DNA from: Beta vulgaris subsp. vulgaris
Lineage: Eukaryota; Streptophyta; Magnoliopsida; Caryophyllales; Amaranthaceae
Assembly (NCBI RefSeq): GCF_026745355.1
Contig: NC_079203.1
Coordinates: 40,112,492 to 40,176,491, forward strand
Length of the DNA stretch: 64,000 nucleotides
Direction of reading: 5' to 3'
Part shown: positions 11,411 through 22,811 of the stretch, piece by piece
Numbering within the stretch: the stretch's first letter is position 1
How the letters are laid out: each line of letters opens with the position of its first letter
Made by a program: the position numbers and the translations under genes
Notes under the pieces: generated by a model
Told to the model about the DNA's origin: nothing
What the model saw: the letters and a program-made list of their open reading frames with translations, nothing else
Database searches by the model: none

Positions 11411-12005
11411 CTTCGCACCACTGTTCTGGACGGGAGCCTTAAAGACGGATCCTTCATATATGGCGTGGAGCCAGAGCCGAACGCTGCTGCGCTGCCGCCC
11501 TCTTGGCCTCCAAGTACTCCCTGGCATCAGTCTCCATCATGTGACCAGTAGGAGGGATATTATCTGCTGGACGGACCACCAGTTTCCAGTCCATCTTCCT
11601 CCTAGAATCACTGACTGCTGGCTGCTTTCCTTTGGAAGGCGGCTAGTCAATTCTGGCCGAGGTGGCCGACTAGGTCCTGGACGACCCTCTGGGATCGCCC
11701 TTTAGTGGCGCAGCTGCCTCTCCTCCGGACTCATCTGAAAAAAACATATTGTTCTTAATCTGCTCTTCCATAACAGCGGCCATCCTGCCTGGAAGTCATT
11801 CAACACATTTTCCAAATGACCAGCTGTCACTGGACGGTCAAGATTTCTTGGATGACTGGAGTTCAGTCCTACCCTCAGATGAACGGCAGCATGGCCCTGA
11901 TCCCGTCCCGAGGTGGTCTCTCGTCATCAACGGTATCATCCACCTGAACTCTAAAACTTCTGTTCCTTGCACATTCGAGAGTGACAGTCCGTCATTGTTG
12001 CGTCT
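11411..12005 (-). other. Gag N-terminal and leader region of the Tat element
   Basis: Lies between the primer-binding site and the recognisable gag core. It is fairly GC-rich and lacks a continuous frame. It probably contains the start of gag, but I cannot fix a start codon. Confidence 0.5.
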
Positions 12006-12022
12006 CCCCACAGACGGCGCCA
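12006..12022 (-). promoter_or_regulatory. Primer-binding site of the Tat element
   Basis: The minus strand reads TGGCGCCGTCTGTGGGG two bases inside the LTR. It starts with TGG, complementary to a tRNA CCA end, as expected for minus-strand priming. I do not assign the tRNA species. Confidence 0.8.
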
Positions 12023-12024
12023 AA

Positions 12025-12742
12025 TGTTATGAGTGTAAAACTAGCAACTTATATCACAACTCCCAAAGATGAGGTTCTTAAAATGGAGACTTGTGCAACA
12101 ATGATTGATTCAAATCCCGAAGCAAACTCCTGACCAGCAACCTGCACAAAAGGGACCCACCCTGGAGGTTTGGGTGGTATTTCCCCCTCCGACGCTTAAG
12201 TCAGATGTCAGGGATGTAAAGGAACTTTTAGAGAGAGAAAGTAGAGAGAGAGAGAAGAATTTATGACAGAGTAACAGTACTATGCTCTGAAAAACGTACC
12301 TTTCACCCTGAAATCAAGGACTATTTATACTGTTTGAAATGACTGCTGTGCCTTGATGTCACCCTAATTTGGGAGCATCTGATTGGCTAATCAAAGTAGT
12401 GGGACACGTGGCAGTAATTAATTGGTCAGCATACCTCACTTTCATAAAAAGGTGTAAATCATTTTTACTGGGCCTAAGTACAATTCTTGGGGCCAGGAGA
12501 GGGGGCCCTGTAAGCCCACACCTGTGTAGAGTAGATCGTTCAACACCTGCGGCACAAAGCTATTTTTTACCTATTGGTCCTAGTATCATAGGCCTCTAGT
12601 ACACTTTCTTCAGAGAAACGTACTTTTAGGCCTGCCACTTCCAGACCCTTTGTACGTTTACTCCCCTGCATGTATGCCACATGTAGGGCTCGGATGGGGC
12701 CACGTGTCAGCACAATAGCCGTTGATTTTTTAGGCTACAACA
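12025..12742 (-). repeat. 5' LTR of the Tat element (718 bp)
   Basis: On the minus strand it starts TGTTGTAGCCT and ends CATAACA, so it has TG...CA ends. The related LTR at 21754-22338 (+) aligns with it through most of its length. A TATA-like box (TATAAATAG on the minus strand near 12326) and a CT-rich stretch follow, consistent with U3 promoter and R. A CACGTG G-box-like core occurs near 12405 and another near 12702. The outer flank begins ATTGG. Confidence 0.9.
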
Positions 12743-13807
12743 ATTGGTGGTTGAAAAATTCACATGAGTGGAAGATTTTAATACGCCCGTCTAAAGTTTA
12801 AATGCAAAAAGAAACTACGATATAATTTTGGATTTTTTGTGGGGAAGCACCAATTAAAATAGGATTTTTGTGGGAAAACACCACTTAAAAATTTTTGGGA
12901 GAGAAGGACCAAATAAGATACTTCTATTTGCAACTAAACACCACATTACGATTTTCAGGCTAAATTGTCAACTTTCCGACTTTTTTTGTTTTGTTTTGTT
13001 TTGTATGTCAACATTCTTTATTTTCTCCACTTTATTTCACGAGATTCTCATATTTTCTCTCTCTCTAAAATCTTCATGTCGTCTTGTTCTTCTCCTCTCT
13101 TCTCATTCACTCACATTGTTCAAGATTTTCATTTACCAACAACAACAAGCCTGATTTCCGATGTTGGTTCACCCGTTTCTCCTCTACTAACTCGGATGAG
13201 TGCACTTGCTTCGAGTTCTCTAACTAGTACTAGTACCGCTCCGAGGTTGAGGATGAGAGCTTTAACTTCAATAAAATGACAGAAATCGGGAAAATTGGGG
13301 AAAATTGGAAAATTGGAGAAATTAGGGCTTTTAAATAGTAAGAAGGGGAAAAAAGAAAAAACAAAAATATGAGATTTTTGAGGGAAAGAAATTGTCAACG
13401 CCGAAAAGTTGATGGTCTGAAAATCATAATATCGTGTTAAGTTGCCAATGAAAGTATCTTAATTGGTCCTTCCCTCCAAAAGAAATATTTTAAATGGTGT
13501 TCCGCACAAAAACCCTATTTTAATTGGTACTTTCCCACAAAAAACCCTACAATTTACAACAAAATGAGACATATTAAATCACAAAAGATATATAAATTCT
13601 AAACTCTTCATAATGCTTTAATAGTTTTATTTTGTTAAGTTCTTTAGTTATTTTTCTCACTATCCTTTCTTGTCACTTATAATATTTTCTTAGAATACTA
13701 TAGTAATTTAATGACTAATGACATGTAGAATTTTCAAAAAGGTTACTATTGAAATTTATAGTTGGTTTCTGAAAGTAGAAAATAATAATAGTTAATCCTT
13801 TAGTGAA
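12743..13807. repeat. Duplicated block, copy A (paired with 22812-23863)
   Basis: This ~1.06-kb sequence recurs at 22812-23863 in the same orientation with only scattered substitutions and small indels. It contains a MULE-type MITE and about 90 bp of left and 260 bp of right flank, so the duplicated unit is larger than the transposon. Copy A abuts the outer end of the Tat 5' LTR. Confidence 0.93.
12830..13547. mobile_element. MULE-type non-autonomous element, copy A
   Basis: Imperfect terminal inverted repeats of about 130 bp (12830-12958 and 13421-13547) both begin GGRTTTTTTGTGGG. A candidate 9-bp target duplication, TATAATTTT and TACAATTTA, flanks them, which is the Mutator-type length. 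The middle (12990-13330) holds a short plus-strand frame from about 13077, rich in Ser and Thr (MSALASSSLTSTSTAPRL), with no recognised domain. It may be a captured gene start (Pack-MULE) or filler. No transposase is present. Confidence 0.75.
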
Positions 13808-14944
13808 AAGATAATCCTTTAGTGAACTAAAAAAAATGCAGCAACTTTAAAACGTCCCAAACCCTTTTAAACTTCTTTAAAAACCGTTTTTATAATTTAA
13901 ACTCTCGTTATTTTTAATCCCTAGTATAGATCAACTATTCTAGTGATTAAAAACCATTAAAAACCTTAAAATATTAACTTTCTGAATTTCCAGCATCTAT
14001 AAAATTTTCTAAACTTTCTGAAAATATTTTAAATGCATATGAAAATCGTATTCCAATCAAAATTCATATTCATACTTTAAATATACGATTTCTAGTGATT
14101 TAAAACCCTAAAAATCACATCTTTCATGATTAAAACTAAAAATAATAAATCTGAAATTTTTTTCTTTTATACATATGAGAACCGAAACAAATTCTTCATA
14201 ATAAATAATAACTCAAATCGTAATCATGCAAATAGTAATAAAATAACAATAAAAATTAGGACTTTAATGGAATCTTAAAGGAGAAGTAAAGAAAAACAAC
14301 CAAAATAAGAGGAAGAAGGGGCGCCGGACTGAAGACAGCAGCAAGGACCGGCGGCAGCAGGTTTTTCGGCTTCAAGAAAATGTTTGTGACGTTTCTTGTT
14401 CAACAAGAAACGTTACTTAGCGAAGAAGAAACGATTTTTGAGAGGAAATATGAAACTCACGCTCAAGAGGAAGAGGAGAGAGAAAATGTCGAGTGAGAGG
14501 GAGAGGGCTCGAAAATCACGTGCAAGGGAGGAGAGAGAAAATAAAGTGTAGGGCAAAATATTTGGGTTTTTAGGATATTTAAATAGGCTAATCCTATTGG
14601 GCTTAGGAAAAGGAATTTCAATAATTAAAACTTTGATGACTAACAAGATGGGCTTATTAGGACTTTAGTCATCAAATTATCCTTTCCCTTTTTATTACTT
14701 TTGGGCTTTCGATTCCATTAAGTTTTCTTTTCAAATATGCTTTTAATAATTAAACTCTTATTTAAAACATGCTTAATTAAAATATTACCAATTTTATTAA
14801 GCTAAGAAAATATTTTTAGTTGACTTTTAAAATAGTCAACCCTTTTTAAAAGTCAAATCATTTTCCAAACTCATTTGGATTTAAATATAATTACATAAAT
14901 ACTTAATATATTTATGAAAATCCTTTAAAAATGTGGGGGATTAC
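13808..14944. other. AT-rich intergenic stretch, unclassified repeat
   Basis: No coding frame is recognised. A GC-richer island lies at 14315-14560, with a perfect 25-nt palindrome at 14389-14413. The short GA-rich and TATA-like segments look LTR-like, but no partner copy exists in the window. Confidence 0.4.
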
Positions 14945-15747
14945 AATTTCATTCTGAATGTCTTGAGGCTCAGTCGAAACCTCTCCTCTAGTGTTGTTTA
15001 AGAAAGAGATTTTGTTTCTAGCACTTCTCACTTTTGTTGCAGTATAGAAAAACTTTGAATTAGAGTCACCCAAAGCAAGCTAAGTAATTCTGGATTTTTG
15101 CGTTAATATGCTCTCATCAATGTTTGACCATTTCTTCAGGAGGTCAAGAGTTTCTTTTTCATTATTTTGCACACTACAATCATATTGCACAGCGGGATGA
15201 TTCTGTAAATCTGCAAGTTTTTTCCTAATCTCTTCAAGTTTGAAGTGTGCTTTAGAGAATTTAGTGCCATGAAGCCATTTAATAGCCCTCTTGAGCCACC
15301 TTCAACTTCTCCCACAAATTCTTCATTTTATTACTGCTATGATTATCTTCCCAAGCCTGTTGCACCACCTCCTGAAACTCCCCTTGATCTGCCAAGAAGT
15401 TAAGGAATCTAAATGGTCTCCCACCCTCCTGAAGCTGACTAGCAAGAGTGAATAATAGGGGAGTATGATCAATACTCCAGATGGGAGATACTTGATCACT
15501 ACATGAGAATATGTAGCAATCCAAGCACAATTTACAATAGCTTTGTCAATTCTGCTTTGAGTTCTGTTATTACGCCTTTATTATTCCAGGAGTAGTACAT
15601 TCCAGAAGAGGGAGCTTCACCCAATTGATTATCTTCCATAAAGTTACTAAAATCCTCTGTTTTAGCCTGGCTCACACCAGTACCTTGAATCCTATCATTT
15701 GCATACCTCACTACATTGTAATCACCCATCATAATACAAGGCTCAAA
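14945..15747 (-). pseudogene. LINE ORF2 fragment: endonuclease C-terminus and linker
   Basis: The minus strand encodes the end of an L1-type endonuclease (exonuclease-endonuclease-phosphatase fold): MMGDYNVVRYANDR, GMYYSWNNKG and IDHTPLLFTLA, matching the GDFN, fTWsN and SDH motifs. The usual linker follows (KWSNIDESILTQKSRI, LALGDSNSKFFY). There is an in-frame TAG between those last two motifs, a frame break near 15531 and a third break near 15290. The N-terminus ends abruptly at 15747 against the Tat element, and the RT domain is absent to the left. Confidence 0.85.
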
Positions 15748-16250
15748 AGAGCAGCTTCGGCAATTGCCCAGATTAATCAGCCCGGCCGAAGGAGAGAAGA
15801 TATGTGTATACCTGGCCGTATCACCGCACGCGGGAGCTTACTCTGCCTGCAATAGAGCTCGTCTAGGACCCAGCAGAAGGAAAACGGCATTGGACCCTTA
15901 TGGTGGATGGGTCGTCACTGCCAATGGTTGTGGAGCTAGGATCATCTTTCAATCACCAGAAGGAGACAAGTTTGAATATGCAATCAGATTTCAATTCTAG
16001 GCTTCAAACAATGAAGCAGAGTATGAAGCTCTTTTAGCCGGCATCAAAATGTGCAAAGCGGCCGAAGCCCTGGAAATTGAAGCAAATATGGACTCTCTGC
16101 TGGTGGTTAGTCAAGTCAATGGAGACTTTGAATGCAAAGAGGCATCTATGAGTAAGTGCATGAAGCTGATTCAAGAGGAAATAAAAACATTGAAAAGATT
16201 TGTGCTCGACTAAGTTCCAAGGTCGGAGAATCATTAAGCCGGTGCTCTCT
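15748..16250 (+). pseudogene. RT tail and RNase H of the second Tat element
   Basis: QLRQLPRLISPAEGE is the RT connection. RNase H motifs follow: ANGCGARIIFQSPEGDKFEY, NEAEYEALLAGIK and NMDSLLVVSQVNGDFEC. Stops interrupt after RFQF, in LDxVPRSENH and at SENHxAG. The first catalytic Asp region of RNase H (VDGS in the other copy) has been altered to VVT here. Confidence 0.83.
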
Positions 16251-16259
16251 CAAAATTAG

Positions 16260-17574
16260 CAAGTTCGGCCGAAGGGGATGTGCCGAGGACTGTGTTTTGG
16301 GAGGTAAAGCCGGCCAAGAGCATTGATCAAAAGGAAGTTTTGTTCCTCAGCCGAGGGAATGTTTGGATGAGCCCCATCATAAAATACAAAGAAACAGGAC
16401 GCCTGCCCACTGATCCTTTGGAAGCCAAGTATGTAAAAGCAAGGGAGAAATGGTTTGAGCTTTGGGATGGAACACTCTACAAAAGGGCCTTTAACTGGCC
16501 ACTCCTCAAATGCATTTCTAGAGAAGACGACCTAGATGTCCTAAAAAAGCTGCATGAAGGGGCTTGTACTTCTTACATTGGGGAAGAGCATTAGGAGAAA
16601 AGGCTTTAAAGGAGGACGCTCTGCTCTATGCAAGGAAGTGTGATAGTTGTCAAAAGCATGGTAACGTCTATCAGAAGCCGTCGTCCAACTATTTGACTCT
16701 AGTTCTTTTCCCCCTTCCCTTCGCCAAATGGGGAATGGATATCCTTGGGCCATTTCCTGTAGCCGCCGGCCCAAAAAAAATTTGTGATAGTAGCAGTAGA
16801 CTACTTCACAAAATGGGTGGAAGTTGAAGCAATGAGAGGAATCACCACCAATGATGTGAAGGGGTTCGTTTGGAAGAACCTCATTACAAGGTTTGGGATG
16901 CCTCAGTCTATTGTTTTTGACAATGGACCACAGTTTGAAACACCCAAACTTCGAGAATGGTTGGCCGATCAGGGCATTAAAGCCCACTTTGTTGTTGTTC
17001 CCATCCCCAGGCAAATGGACAAGTTGAAGCCTTCAATAAAATTTTATCAGCAGAAATTAAAAAGAAGCTAGACAATGCTAAAGGATTGTGGGTAGAAGAG
17101 TTACAGTTAGTTCTTTGGTCAGTCAGAACAACAGCCAAGAACTCAACTGGGGAAACTCCATTCATGCTCGTCTATAGCTCAGAGGCCGTCCTCCCTATCG
17201 AAATTGAAGAACCAACTCTGCGAGTCATGCTTTATTCAGAAGATGCCAATTGGGCTGCTCTCCGGACGGCCTTGGATCAGGTTTCTGAAGTAAAGGGCAA
17301 TGCTCTGTTGAGGATGCAACTCTATAAATTAAGAATGGCTCGAGAATTTAACAAACGGGTCGCTAGGCGGCCACTGAAGAAGGGAGACCTCGTCCTAAGA
17401 AAAATGGAAGCAGTCGATCGGGCCAAAGAAATGGGTAAGCTCACTCCAAACTGGGAAGGACCTTACAAGATAGTCCAAGAAGTTCAGAGTGGCACCTTTC
17501 GTCTGGAGCATATGGATGATCGTTTTGTTCCCAGGACGTGGAACTCAGACACTTTGAAGAAATATTTTATCTGA
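16260..17574 (+). pseudogene. Integrase of the second Tat element (deleted and frameshifted)
   Basis: Starts with EGDVPRTVFWEVK and runs through HEGACTSYIG and CDSCQKHG (zinc finger, partly deleted near 16595). The core motifs MDILGPFP and FDNGPQF are present. The region of the last catalytic Glu is frameshifted near 17000 (in the first element it reads NGQVEAFNK). The C-terminal part at 17086-17574 is open (LWSVRTTAKNSTGETPFM, RRPLKKGDLVLRKMEA) and ends at the same place as in the first element. Confidence 0.88.
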
Positions 17575-18495
17575 TATAGCTGAAGAAGTATAATCTTTTG
17601 CTAACTTAAAGTGCCTTAAGCACATTAATAAAAAAAGTAGAGATGTATACATGTATCTTAGCTCCCAGTCAAGCAAAATTCATATACAAATCTACTTCCC
17701 TCCTATGACTGTCTCTTTGTTTGATATGTATGCCTTATTTATTTGTTCAAAGGTACATACCATCGGCCGAGCCAACATTCAAAGAAGAACAGCAAATAAA
17801 AACACCTTCTATTAGGAGACCGGCCAACATGTCAAAATCCTATAAGGATAGCACATGACGAAGGCCATCAATTGGTTAACTTAAAGAGTTAACATCTCCT
17901 AAACGAAGGCGGCTGGAATTAGGACGCTTTAGTAAAAGTGTCTTACTTTCCGTCGAAAGGCCATTCACTGAGATAACAACCTTAGTAAAGGAAAAAGTTA
18001 TTTCAAATTTTAACAAGGATGGACGAATTTCCACAACCTTCATAAAGCATTAAGTCCTATCATGCATAAGTATATCATGCTCAGTCTCCTTCTTGGATCA
18101 AAGAAAGGTTGCTGAAACCTCTTCGTCCAAGAAGGGGGGCATATGGGCTAAATATACTACTGCAGATAACAAAGTCCTTGTACAAAGAAATTTGGTGTAA
18201 TAAATTCTGACGATAAGTTTGGACGAACAATATCCGAGTTTCAAGCCGAACGATTTCCATAAAGGCCAAAGTAAGCTGATCATAAAGGCCGAACAATTTT
18301 CATACTTAGCATTATTATTCAGAATAATAAATTATAGACGTCATATGTATAGAATTCTGAGGCAAAGATGTGAGAAAAAAGAAACTCTTTTATAGATTAT
18401 CAAAAGAGGAAATTACAACTTAGTCTAAAAATACAAAATAGTAAAAAAATTACAAAGTACAAAAGGCCGGCAGCCAAGACTAAGGAAAGGGAAGA
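17575..18495. other. Non-coding spacer of the second Tat element
   Basis: Corresponds, in reverse complement, to 1536-2492. No coding frame is recognised. Confidence 0.6.
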
Positions 18496-21311
18496 CTAAG
18501 CCTCGGGAGGATCATTGTTATCATCATCCTGAGTTTCAGGGTCAGCCTCTTCCTCTCCTTCTTCGTCGTCCGAAGACTCTTGAAAGGTCGGAAATTCCTT
18601 CCCGTCCAGGTGGCCTTGTGAAGACTTTCTTGAAAGTCTAGCCGACGGACGAATCTTGGGACATCATCCTCCTCGGCCAGCATCTCCAAGGCCTTCACAG
18701 CCCAGGATTTTGAAGTGTCGATCACCTCGCTCAGGGCTTCCTTGGCCGCCTCGAAAGCTGACTTAGCCTCCTCTGCTGTCTACATGTAGCCTACATGTCC
18801 TGATGAGGCTCATCTCAAGCCCTTGATATAAGGCTCAGGGAAGCATTTGAAAAGCTCCTGCTTGAGCTTCTCATGGTCGACTGAATTCATCCTCGCAAAG
18901 GCAGCTGATGATTCGTCGTCCGAAAGGGTAGGAGAGCCGTCAAGAGCTTCGTCAGCGACCCTTTTTCCTTTATCTGAAAGAGGAGACTCGTCAATATTTC
19001 GGACAGGTATAACTACGACCTGTCTGTTGGACGGACTCATCGGGCGCCCACCAACGCGCAAAGTCCTAACAATGTTAGAATAGTAAGACTCACCAGAAGA
19101 TCGAGAAGCCGTCCTATAAGCTTCTGGCATTTGGGATACCAGTTTGGCAACTGGCACAGAGAAGGCCGATCCGTCTAAAACCGCGTTCGGCTGGGTAGAT
19201 TGATTTCATGTCCCGTCCAAGTGAACAATCGCGTCTGGTTGCTCGGAAGTAAGGGGGGGGGGGGTAGGATCGACTGGGCCGGTGTAAGTAACCAAGGCCC
19301 TATCCTCAGTAGTAGGAGGGTCATCTTCGGCCGGAATGGAGATCACGACCTTGGGCATAGGTCGTGAGGGTTTCTTCTTTTTTGCAGTGAAGCCCTTGGA
19401 TTTTTAGGGGGGAGGTGCATCCCCGGTCCCGGCTGGCCTCTTCTTGGTAGTCGCCTTCTCGGCCAGCGCCTTAGACGTTGGGGCATTTTTCTGCAAAAGA
19501 AACAAGTAAATATATCAACGGCAAGAAAAAAAAGGTAAACCGGCCATGAATGGTGCAGCTTTAGTTTGGACGGAGCTCTGTTAAATAAGGAGCCCGTCCA
19601 CAAGGGCTAAAAGACAAGATAAAAGGATATCCTCTGCGGAAGGAAGCCGACCAATAAGCTCTGGACGACTTCCCTCCTAGAAGGGTGCAGAATATTGGCC
19701 GAGTTCCCATTTAGGGTAAGGTCCGTTTAGACGATAGCACTCGTCCAAGAATCAACATGTTCACTACTGGACGAGTCTCGTGGGTTAAAGGAAGTCGGCC
19801 AAGTTACCCTAGGACGATTTGCTTCCTAAAGAAAGGGTTCGTTCACAAAAAAAAAAAAAACAAAATATTGCTAAGTGTTTACCAGGGTATCCGTCCTCTT
19901 TTCATAGCCGGATTTGTTATACTCCTTCCAGAGGGAGTCTGTAAACTTGGACATGCTTATATCTCCCCGTCCAAGACTTCTTGAGCGCTGCTCTGGCCGA
20001 ATCTATATGAGAAGAAAAAGCATGATTAGATTGATGATTGTCATTGGACGAGAGTATTACTTAGAAAAAATAGCAAGTTATACCTCTATCCTCGGTCTGT
20101 CGCAAGCTGGCGGCGACCAAGAAGTTATCATTGTAAAACATCTCCTTGAAGGGGATCCAACTGGATGGACCCTTAAAGGAGGAACCATTGATGGAATACT
20201 CCGATACTCTGAAGTATTCCATCATTTCTTCGGCTAAAGTGCTCTTCAGCTCTAAGTAGGACGTTGTTCGTCCAGTGTTGGTGGTAGCCCGGCTAAAGTA
20301 CTGGTACCGTCTTGCCACGGCTTCATTGGGCACCTGGACGAATAGAAATTCGGCCTTCCAGGCATGCATCTTGGACGTTTTGTCCCAAGATGTCAGGTAG
20401 CCCTAACGATTGCACACGCTGAACCAGGCTCCGTCTACCGTTCTTAGAACCTTAGAAACATAGTGGATTCGGGAGAAGGCGGCCAGCAAGGGATCGACAC
20501 CTTTTAGCTCACAAACGGCTAAAAAGGTTAGGATGTTTTACCAAGAGTTTGGGGTAAGTTGGTTATGGCCTATACTATAATAATGAAGAAGGCGGCTAAT
20601 GAAGGGATGCAATGGGAATCGCAACCCGACATCCAAAGCCAGCCGATAGACAGCAAAGTGGTCGGAAGGAGCACTAAGTATAGTGTCTTCTCGGCCAAGA
20701 AGAACAAAGCGATACCCCGGCATAGGCATAACCGAGGAAAAATGTTTAACGTCGGGACCTACTCATCCTAGCCAACTGTTGTCGGCGAGAATGAACCTAG
20801 GGTCAGATAAGGGGCCCAGCCAGCGCCTTATCTCGGAAGAAGTAGTGGACGACTCCTCTGAGTCGCTGGACGGACTAAAGGAGACCTCCACCTCGTTGAC
20901 CTCGTCCGTGGCCATCTCTTGCCCGGACGGGCTGGGTTCTGGAGACTCTCTGATAATAGTTTCCTCCTGGACGCTTCCAGGAGAAGTATTTTGGCTTGCT
21001 GGCCGGGCGCTTTGAATTTCGCGCTCCCTGTCAGCAGGAATTCGTCCAGTTGATACCTCCATTTCTGAGCTGGAGGCCGGAAGGTTTACCCCTCGTCTAA
21101 TGCGAGCTGTTTGCTTGACGCGCGCTAGATTACCCTACACAGGTAAAGACTGGGTCGTCTGACTTTGCCGTCCATGTCCAAAATAATAAAATGCATGGCC
21201 GGCCGAGATAGGCCCAACTCTAGAATGTGCCGAAGAAGAAAGACTTTCTGTTCTAGGGTCAAGACCAACCCTTGAGCGACCGGGAATATTCGAAGAAGAA
21301 GACGAGTTCAT
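18496..21311 (-). pseudogene. Antisense extra gene of the second Tat element (putative gypsy-type transposon protein)
   Basis: Transcribed opposite to pol, just inside the 3' LTR. Exon 1 runs from the ATG at 21311 to about 20084. It has a Ser-rich N-terminus, an acidic stretch (VEVSFSPSSDSEESS), then LALDVGLRFPLHPFISRLL and HNQLTPNSW. The last two match the hallmark of the putative gypsy-type transposon domain (Pfam Transposase_28). Exon 2 is about 19992-19883 (KFTDSLWKEYNKSGYEK), in phase when the GGCCAG acceptor is used. Exon 3 begins at 19490 (KNAPTSKALAEK, KKKKPSRP) and runs to about 18790. There it jumps by deletion straight to the acidic tail (VIDTSKSWAVKALEM), losing the coiled coil seen in the other copy. 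Several in-frame stops (for example after QSLPV, NSWLG and LTPNSW) make it a pseudogene. Confidence 0.8.
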
Positions 21312-21742
21312 TTTTCTTAAAAATGTGTGAAAATACAAGGAAAATAAACAAAGGGAAAGGATACCTTTTGAAGGTGCTTGGACGAACGGTAAGGACGAGC
21401 TGGACGAAACCTTGGACGAACTGACAACACTTAGCAACAATTTGGATGAGGACTTTTTCTCTTTGTAAAACTCAGTAAAAACAGGGCAGAGTCTCTCTCT
21501 CTAAAAAATCTCTTCAAGATGTAAAAGTGATTTCGGAAACGACAAAGGGACATATTTATAGAGGGGTGAAAGTAACTTATTCTTCCGGTAAAAATGACCG
21601 TTGCATGCCAAAAACCCTTGAGGGTTGACCTAATGAGACCGACTAAATGGCGCCCTTTTCCATCTTGAAAAGGAAGGGCGGTTCTGGTCGGTTAAAAGAG
21701 GAAACCAACCGTCTTGGCGCCTAAATGGTAAAATCCTCTTTT

Positions 21743-21753
21743 AAGGGGGCAAA
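21743..21753 (+). promoter_or_regulatory. Polypurine tract of the second Tat element
   Basis: AAGGGGGCAAA lies directly before the LTR start TGTTG. It is the expected primer for plus-strand synthesis, and it fixes the LTR boundary. Confidence 0.8.
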
Positions 21754-22338
21754 TGTTGTAGCCTAAATATCAATGGCTATAAATGTGACACGTGGCTCCA
21801 TCACAGCCCGACTACAAGTGGCACTTTCCTATTCTGGTAAAGTACATGGGTCATAAGCTTGTATAGACTAAAGTACACTTTTCTGAGAAAAAGGTGTACT
21901 AAGACCCCTCTTATGGCCCAAAATTGTACTTAGGCCCAGTAGAGGTATAACACATTTATGTGTAAAAGGGTGAGGTGTATTTTCCAATCAGCAATTGCCA
22001 CGTGTCACAACATTATTGCTTAGCCAATCAAATTCTCCCAAATTAGGGTGACATCAAGGTACATCAGTCATTTCAGACACTATAAATAGTCCTTGAAATC
22101 AGGGGAAAGATACGTTTCTCAGAGCATAGTACTGTTATTCTGCCATAAATACTCTCTCACTCTCTCTACTTTCTCTCTCTAAAAGTTCCTTCATATCCCT
22201 GATACATGACTTAAGCTCCGGAGGGGGAAATACCACCTAAACCTCCAGGGTGGGTCCCTTTTTGCAGGTTTCAAGGCAGAGCTCAGGTTTGGGGTTCGAG
22301 TCCAGGCGTTCTTGCACAAGTCTCCTAGTTAAGAACCT
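21754..22338 (+). repeat. 3' LTR of the second Tat element, truncated at its 3' end
   Basis: Starts TGTTGTAGCCTAAAT, like the minus-strand LTR at 12742-12025. It has the same TATA-like TATAAATAG (22082), CT-rich leader and GGGTGGGTCCC region, and stops matching after AAGAACCT. About 45 bp, including the CA end, are missing. Confidence 0.88.
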
Positions 22339-22384
22339 ACTGTTGGCGATTGTAGTATTGATTTACGAGTTTAATCCTATGTAA

Positions 22385-22805
22385 CATATATGTTACTTGA
22401 TAGAAAACATTTCTTTTTGCTTTCATTTCCGAAAGAATTAACGAGGAAAGTGCATCTAAAGATAAACTCCAAAAAGTTCATTCTATAAATATTGTTAGGA
22501 ATGAGGATACTACAACTATCACTATCAAGATTCACTCAAATCTATTTGTCTTCATATGAAGACATACCCCTACTTTTCATTGAAGTAACTTCTAAATTGT
22601 AGAATAATATTAAGACCGACTAAACTGGAAAACATTATTAAACTGAATAACACAATTGCTGTTACAACAATATGCAATTTATAATTATCGAACTCCTTAA
22701 TACTAACTTAATTTTCTTAATACCAGTCACTTTTCTAAAAACTGAATAAGTTAAGAAGACCATCATAAATGAAGAACATTTCATTGAATTTATGCGCGTA
22801 CTTTT
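22385..22805. repeat. Diverged direct repeat, copy 1 (paired with 24735-25155)
   Basis: Shares long matched stretches in the same order with 24735-25155: TATGTTACTTGA/TAATGGGAA, AACGAGGAA.GT.CATCTAAAGA, AAGACATACCCCTACTTTTC and ATAAATGAAGAACAT. Neither copy codes for anything recognisable. Confidence 0.85.
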
Positions 22806-22811
22806 CGTATT

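Larger units (their letters stand above)
1..12742 (-). mobile_element. Tat-lineage Ty3/gypsy LTR retrotransposon, 3' part cut by the window edge
   Basis: On the minus strand the order is 5' LTR (12742 to 12025), primer-binding site, leader, gag, protease, RT, RNase H, integrase, a non-coding spacer, and then a gene on the opposite strand at 115-1535. The 3' LTR must lie left of position 1. An extra antisense gene between integrase and the 3' LTR is known from the Tat group (Grande and Retand-like elements), and this supports the lineage call. Gag, PR and RT are broken by frameshifts and stops, while integrase is still one long open frame. A CACTA transposon sits inside pol. A second, plus-strand relative lies at 15748-22338. 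The element is dead as an autonomous unit. Confidence 0.9.
15748..22338 (+). mobile_element. Second Tat-lineage Ty3/gypsy element, 5'-truncated
   Basis: On the plus strand the order is the end of RT, RNase H, integrase, spacer, antisense gene (on the minus strand), polypurine tract and a truncated 3' LTR. It is closely similar, in opposite orientation, to the element at 1-12742. The 5' LTR, gag, PR and most of RT are missing, and the left edge is joined directly to a LINE fragment. It carries multiple in-frame stops and deletions. Confidence 0.92.
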
